Below, piece after piece: positions 60,954 to 64,000 of a stretch of 64,000 nucleotides of DNA (positions are counted from its first letter, which is position 1; each line of letters opens with the position of its first letter). The notes beneath the pieces are model-generated. The model saw nothing but the letters and a program-made list of their open reading frames with translations, searched no databases and had not been told where the DNA came from. The stretch is from assembly GCA_965237725.1 (NCBI GenBank), contig OZ250151.1:3410001-3474000 (forward strand), read 5' to 3'. The DNA is from G965237725 sp965237725. Its GTDB lineage: Bacteria > Pseudomonadota > Gammaproteobacteria > Arenicellales > Poriferihabitantaceae. A program made the translations under genes and the position numbers.

Positions 60954-61784
60954 TTACATCGACACAGGTAATGAAATTCCAGGGGCTGGCATCATCGAAT
61001 GCACTAAAGAAATATATTCCTGGCCGTTAACATGGCCGGGTTCGGTATGGTAGCTGAACAAGGCTACGATTCGACGACGATTACCCACTACCGGCGTGAC
61101 CCGATGCAATGAAGATATGCCTTTAAACATAACCAGGGTGCCAGGCATTATTTTGTGGCGGATGCTATAGGGCTCTGGTTTTTTAAACGCTTTGGAAATA
61201 ATGTCGTAGTTTTGGTCGCCGTCCTTTCTGATATTGGGCATATATTCAAATTCACCGCCTTGATCTGATTCCTGCAATACAATGGAAAAAACAACTTCGT
61301 TGGAATCGTAATGCCAACCGTCGGTATCGCCTTCGCTAGCAATTTTTGATGTCAATGCCAGATGAGGGCAGTCGCTACGAAAAAATTGATCATAACCCAT
61401 TGCTCGGGCAAGAAAATCAGTCAAAGGTTGCCAGTAGAAAACTTGTCTCAGCATGGAACTGTTGGAAATCTGATAATTCAGCACCTGATGATATTTGGTC
61501 GGGTGGGCAAATTTTCTGGGATGATTTTCGGGTAGGGCGGGATCAACGGGTTTAATATATGCGGTACGGGTGATATCAAATCGTGACGCATTGTCAATCA
61601 GGGATTCCAATTCGCTTGCTAGTTCAGAGGCAATTTTCGGTTGGATAAAATCGGGCAACATGCACAGTGCTTTTTCATCAGCGTCATTGCGGCATTTTTT
61701 CAACAATGCCTGGGCCTTATCCGATTCGATTTGATCTACGGGATAGCGTTCCAGATCGATAATTTTTCCAATATCAGTCAGCAT
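60954..61784 (-). CDS. Fe(II)/2-oxoglutarate oxygenase, HalD/BesD-like family (chromosomal paralogue)
   Basis: 276 residues, colinear with the island protein at 13136-13948 and roughly half identical by eye. Both start IIDLxRYPxDQ and share DFIQPxIA, YWQPLT, FRSxCPHLALT, GGxFEY and LHRVTPVxGNR. Iron ligands are H158 and D160 in GWHYDSNE and His in SLHRVTPV. Keeping the Asp again argues against halogenation. It is followed by the VOC gene. Having one copy in the chromosome and one in the island suggests recent acquisition of a related activity rather than plain duplication. Confidence 0.82.
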   Translation of the reverse strand: MLTDIGKIIDLERYPVDQIESDKAQALLKKCRNDADEKALCMLPDFIQPKIASELASELESLIDNASRFDITRTAYIKPVDPALPENHPRKFAHPTKYHQVLNYQISNSSMLRQVFYWQPLTDFLARAMGYDQFFRSDCPHLALTSKIASEGDTDGWHYDSNEVVFSIVLQESDQGGEFEYMPNIRKDGDQNYDIISKAFKKPEPYSIRHKIMPGTLVMFKGISSLHRVTPVVGNRRRIVALFSYHTEPGHVNGQEYISLVHSMMPAPGISLPVSM

Positions 61785-61988
61785 AATAATTCACCTGATT
61801 AATACGTCTAATACGGTGGATATTATGTCTATTTTAACGAAAAGGCGAGACATACCATTATCCATTTATAAATAATATATACATGAAAATGACTGTTGCT
61901 TGGCAATGTGAATGGTATATATATGAAGATATCCCACTAAATATATTTTTTTTCGGCCCCATGATAGTCACACTACGGATCCGCGGCT

Positions 61989-62945
61989 TTATTTCGGATA
62001 AAGCAATCTGGGATTGGTGGCGATAGCGATGATGTCGGCGACGAGATTAAACAAAATATAAACCGCAGAAAAAATCAAGCTGCAGGCCTGAACCACAGGA
62101 ATATCTCTTGACGATACCGCATTGATAATCAGGGTGCCAAGGCCGGGATAGGCGAATACAACTTCAACGATAACCACCCCTGTGATCAAGTAGGCCAGGG
62201 TCAGTGCTGCAATGTGGGCGATGGGTCCCCAGGCATTTGGAAGGGCGTGATAGAGAATGATTCGTGGTTTGGGCATGCCTTTGATATCCGCCATCTCGAT
62301 ATAGTCACTGGAGAGCAAATTGATGATTGATGCCCTGACCAGCCGCATCATATAAGCCAGGCTGATTGCGGTTAATGTCAGCGCCGGCAATGCCACCCTG
62401 GCCAGACGCTCGAAGAAAGGGGTGTGTTCATAGATCAATGAAATAGGGGGTGTCCAGCCCAGTTTCACAGAAAAAATAACAATTACCACATAACCAATGA
62501 AAAAATCCGGTGTGGATATTGTAGTTAAGGTAGTCAGGTTAATGATTCGATCAAAGATTCTGTTTCGATAAAGTGCAGCCAGCAGTCCCAGAATGATAGC
62601 CAGCGGTATGGTTGTCAACGCCGCAACCGTTGCCAGAAACACGGTATTGGAAAACCGTAGGTTTATCATCTCAGCAATAGGCCGGTTATTGGTCAGGGAT
62701 ATTCCAAAGTCACCCTGGATAAACCTGGATAACCAGTTGATATAGCGAGTATGGGGAGGAAAATCCAGGCCGAGTTTGATTCTTAAAGCGGCAGTGTTTT
62801 CCGGGGTTACGCCCTGACCCAATAGAGCCTGGGCCACATCACCTGGAAGCAATTCAACGCTTAAAAAAATGATTACGGAAACAATGAATAAGGTACACAA
62901 ACCCAATGCAAAGCGTTTGCAAATCATTGGGTAGAGGTTGTTCAT
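61989..62945 (-). CDS. ABC transporter permease, DppB/OppB type
   Basis: 318 residues with six membrane segments. The N-terminal RFALGLCTLFIVSVIIFLSV, LPGDVAQALLG and GLDFPPHTRYINWLSRFIQG are typical of DppB, and the coupling EAA loop reads SDYIEMADIKGMPKPRIILY. It would pair with DppC and ATPases to import peptides, nickel or opines. No dppC, ATPase or binding-protein gene lies next to it: downstream on its strand is the oxygenase at 60954, upstream the repeat array. Partners may be beyond 64000 or lost. Confidence 0.88.
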   Translation of the reverse strand: MNNLYPMICKRFALGLCTLFIVSVIIFLSVELLPGDVAQALLGQGVTPENTAALRIKLGLDFPPHTRYINWLSRFIQGDFGISLTNNRPIAEMINLRFSNTVFLATVAALTTIPLAIILGLLAALYRNRIFDRIINLTTLTTISTPDFFIGYVVIVIFSVKLGWTPPISLIYEHTPFFERLARVALPALTLTAISLAYMMRLVRASIINLLSSDYIEMADIKGMPKPRIILYHALPNAWGPIAHIAALTLAYLITGVVIVEVVFAYPGLGTLIINAVSSRDIPVVQACSLIFSAVYILFNLVADIIAIATNPRLLYPK

Positions 62946-63112
62946 TTATTAAAATAGGGGATGTGGCAAAACATACAATTTTAGCCCACGATATTACACG
63001 CTATCCGTTAGGAGATAAAAAACGGTGTCGTTAATTATCCAAATGGATACTGGCCTTTGCCAGTATGACAAGGTGGGGCGGGAATTAAGGAATTCATCCG
63101 TCATTCCGGAAA

Positions 63113-63307
63113 ATTCTGCCGGGAGCAGAATTTCGCGTAGCCCCAACGGGGTGAGTATCAGGGATGATACGAACAAAATACTGCCGGGAGCAGAATTTCG
63201 CGTAGCCCCAACGGGGTGCGTATCAAGGATGATACGAACAAAATTCTGCCGGGAGCAGAATTTCGCATAGCCCCAACGGGGTGAGTATCAGGGCTGATAC
63301 GAACAAA
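63113..63307. repeat. Three tandem 65-bp three-hairpin repeats
   Basis: Units at 63113, 63178 and 63243 are abutting and 65 bp each, with small changes (B: ATACTGCC start and GTATCAAGGAT; C: GCATAG and GGGCTGATAC). They are the same unit as at 60241-60370. Short frames reading through them (such as 63025-63270) are artefacts of the repeat. Confidence 0.9.
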
Positions 63308-63340
63308 TTCGAAGCACTTATCCCCCCGTCATCCCGGAAA

Positions 63341-63404
63341 TTTCTGCCGGGAGCAGAATATCGCGTAGCCCCGACGGGGTGAGTATCAGGGATGATACGA
63401 ACAA
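63341..63404. repeat. Single diverged 65-bp repeat unit
   Basis: A 64-65 bp unit beginning TTTCTGCCGGGAG with CCCCGACGGGG replacing CCCCAACGGGG; the stem is kept, only the loop changed. It is separated from the preceding triplet by TTCGAAGCACTTATC followed by CCGTCATCCCGGAAA. Confidence 0.8.
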
Positions 63405-63910
63405 TTTCGCTGAAATATCCGGGATCCAGAGGGTGTATTTCTAGAGCCTGAATAAATTATTCAGTATAAAAACGACCAACAGGGGTGGATTCCGGATAGA
63501 CCTTCGGTCTTCCGGAATGACGGCGTGGGGAAATATAATTCACTTGGCTCTTGATGTTTTCATACCGCCTCCCCGCCATCATCATTCCGAAAACTACTGC
63601 CGGGAGCAGAATTTCGCGTAGCCCCAATGGGGTGAGTATCAGGGATGATACGAACAATTTCGCAGAAATATCCGGGATCCAGAGGGTATATTTCTAGAGC
63701 CTGAATAAATTATTCAGTATAAAAACGACCAACAGGGGTGGATTCCGGATAGACCTTCGGTCTTCCGGAATGACGGCGTGGGGAAATATAATTCACTTGG
63801 CTCTTGATGTTTTCATACCGCCTCCCCGCTATCATCATTCCGAAAAATACTGCTGGGAGCAGAATTTCGCGTAGCCCCAACGGGGTAAGTATCAGGGATG
63901 ATACGAACAA
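63405..63910. repeat. Tandem duplication, 253-bp period, each with one 65-bp unit
   Basis: 63405-63657 and 63658-63910 are near-identical. Each starts TTTCGC(T/A)GAAATATCCGG, carries an inverted GGATTCCGG.../CCGGAATGACG-type segment and ends with a 65-bp unit (63593 and 63847). Differences are a few substitutions only, so the duplication is recent. Confidence 0.88.
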
Positions 63911-63911
63911 A

Positions 63912-63976
63912 ATACTGCTGGGAGCAGAATTTCTCGTAGCCCCGACGGGGTGAGTATCAGGGATGATACGAACAAA
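63912..63976. repeat. Terminal 65-bp repeat unit
   Basis: Directly follows the unit at 63847-63911. It begins ATACTGCTGGGAG, where the first stem has lost one pair relative to the consensus. The sequence then continues TGCGCAGCAGTTATCCGG to the window edge, so the array may extend further. Confidence 0.85.
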
Positions 63977-64000
63977 TGCGCAGCAGTTATCCGGAACCCA

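Noticed and set aside
62994..63910. Short minus-strand frames sharing MFVSSLILTPLGLREILLPA
   Set aside because: They are translations of the 65-bp repeat and recur wherever it occurs; there is no independent coding evidence.
63113..63976. Tandem repeats as a possible CRISPR array
   Set aside because: Units of 65 bp abut directly or are separated by long non-unique sequence, there are no equal-length unique spacers, and no cas genes are present.

Overview
The window looks like a chromosomal segment of a Gammaproteobacterium, most likely marine or free-living aquatic. This rests on Slp-family outer-membrane lipoproteins, a tRNA-Thr 3' end with an encoded CCA, E. coli-like RarA and RsgA, a TRAP transporter and many Fe(II)/2-oxoglutarate oxygenases. 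No rRNA operon, intact tRNA or CRISPR array was seen.

Left part (about 560-16580) is a degraded genomic island. It is bounded by two perfect 46-bp direct copies of the 3' half of a tRNA-Thr(CGT) gene (562-607 and 16535-16580), and the C-terminal end of a tyrosine integrase lies just inside the left copy. Within it, two inverted IS6-family copies (1625-2417 and 15701-16490), both carrying the same one-base deletion in the transposase, enclose an exported agmatine-deiminase-like enzyme, a ParDE module, a second toxin-antitoxin pair whose toxin is broken by a stop codon, two LysR regulators and a catabolic block. That block holds a ThDP enzyme, a trimethylamine-dehydrogenase-like flavoprotein, a HalD/BesD-like oxygenase and an MttB-family methyltransferase, and looks aimed at a methylated amine. 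Two secreted proteins of unknown function (1050-1622 and 6232-6777) share a distinctive N-terminal signature.

16600-31700 is ordinary chromosome: a TIGR01777 epimerase, a complete TRAP transporter (dctP-dctQ-dctM), surface-glycan genes (GT2, Stealth phosphotransferase, a GT39-like membrane protein), an FKBP isomerase, an SDR, two tandem Slp lipoproteins, an MFS transporter, rsgA and an aldo/keto reductase.

31746-45336 holds rarA, a vanadium-haloperoxidase/PAP2 protein with the full active-site signature, a cobalt-type nitrile hydratase operon preceded by a HupE/UreJ metal permease, a DUF3592 membrane protein, and a cluster of a prolyl-hydroxylase-like oxygenase (apparently with an ATT start codon), a PhyH oxygenase and an ATP-grasp-like protein. 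A Cys/Met-metabolism PLP enzyme with a structured leader follows.

45387-62945 is catabolic and accessory: two tandem enolase-superfamily dehydratases, a medium-chain reductase, a Tat-exported nitroreductase-like protein with a MarR regulator and a clear operator-promoter, gabT, a creatinase-like M24 hydrolase, a MATE pump, a ChrR-like cupin, an epimerase, a D-2-hydroxyacid dehydrogenase, a TauD-type oxygenase, a VOC protein, a second HalD/BesD-like oxygenase and an orphan Dpp-type permease. The last kilobase, and 60241-60370, consist of a 65-bp repeat in which every unit can fold into three hairpins; part of the terminal array has been duplicated as a 253-bp tandem.
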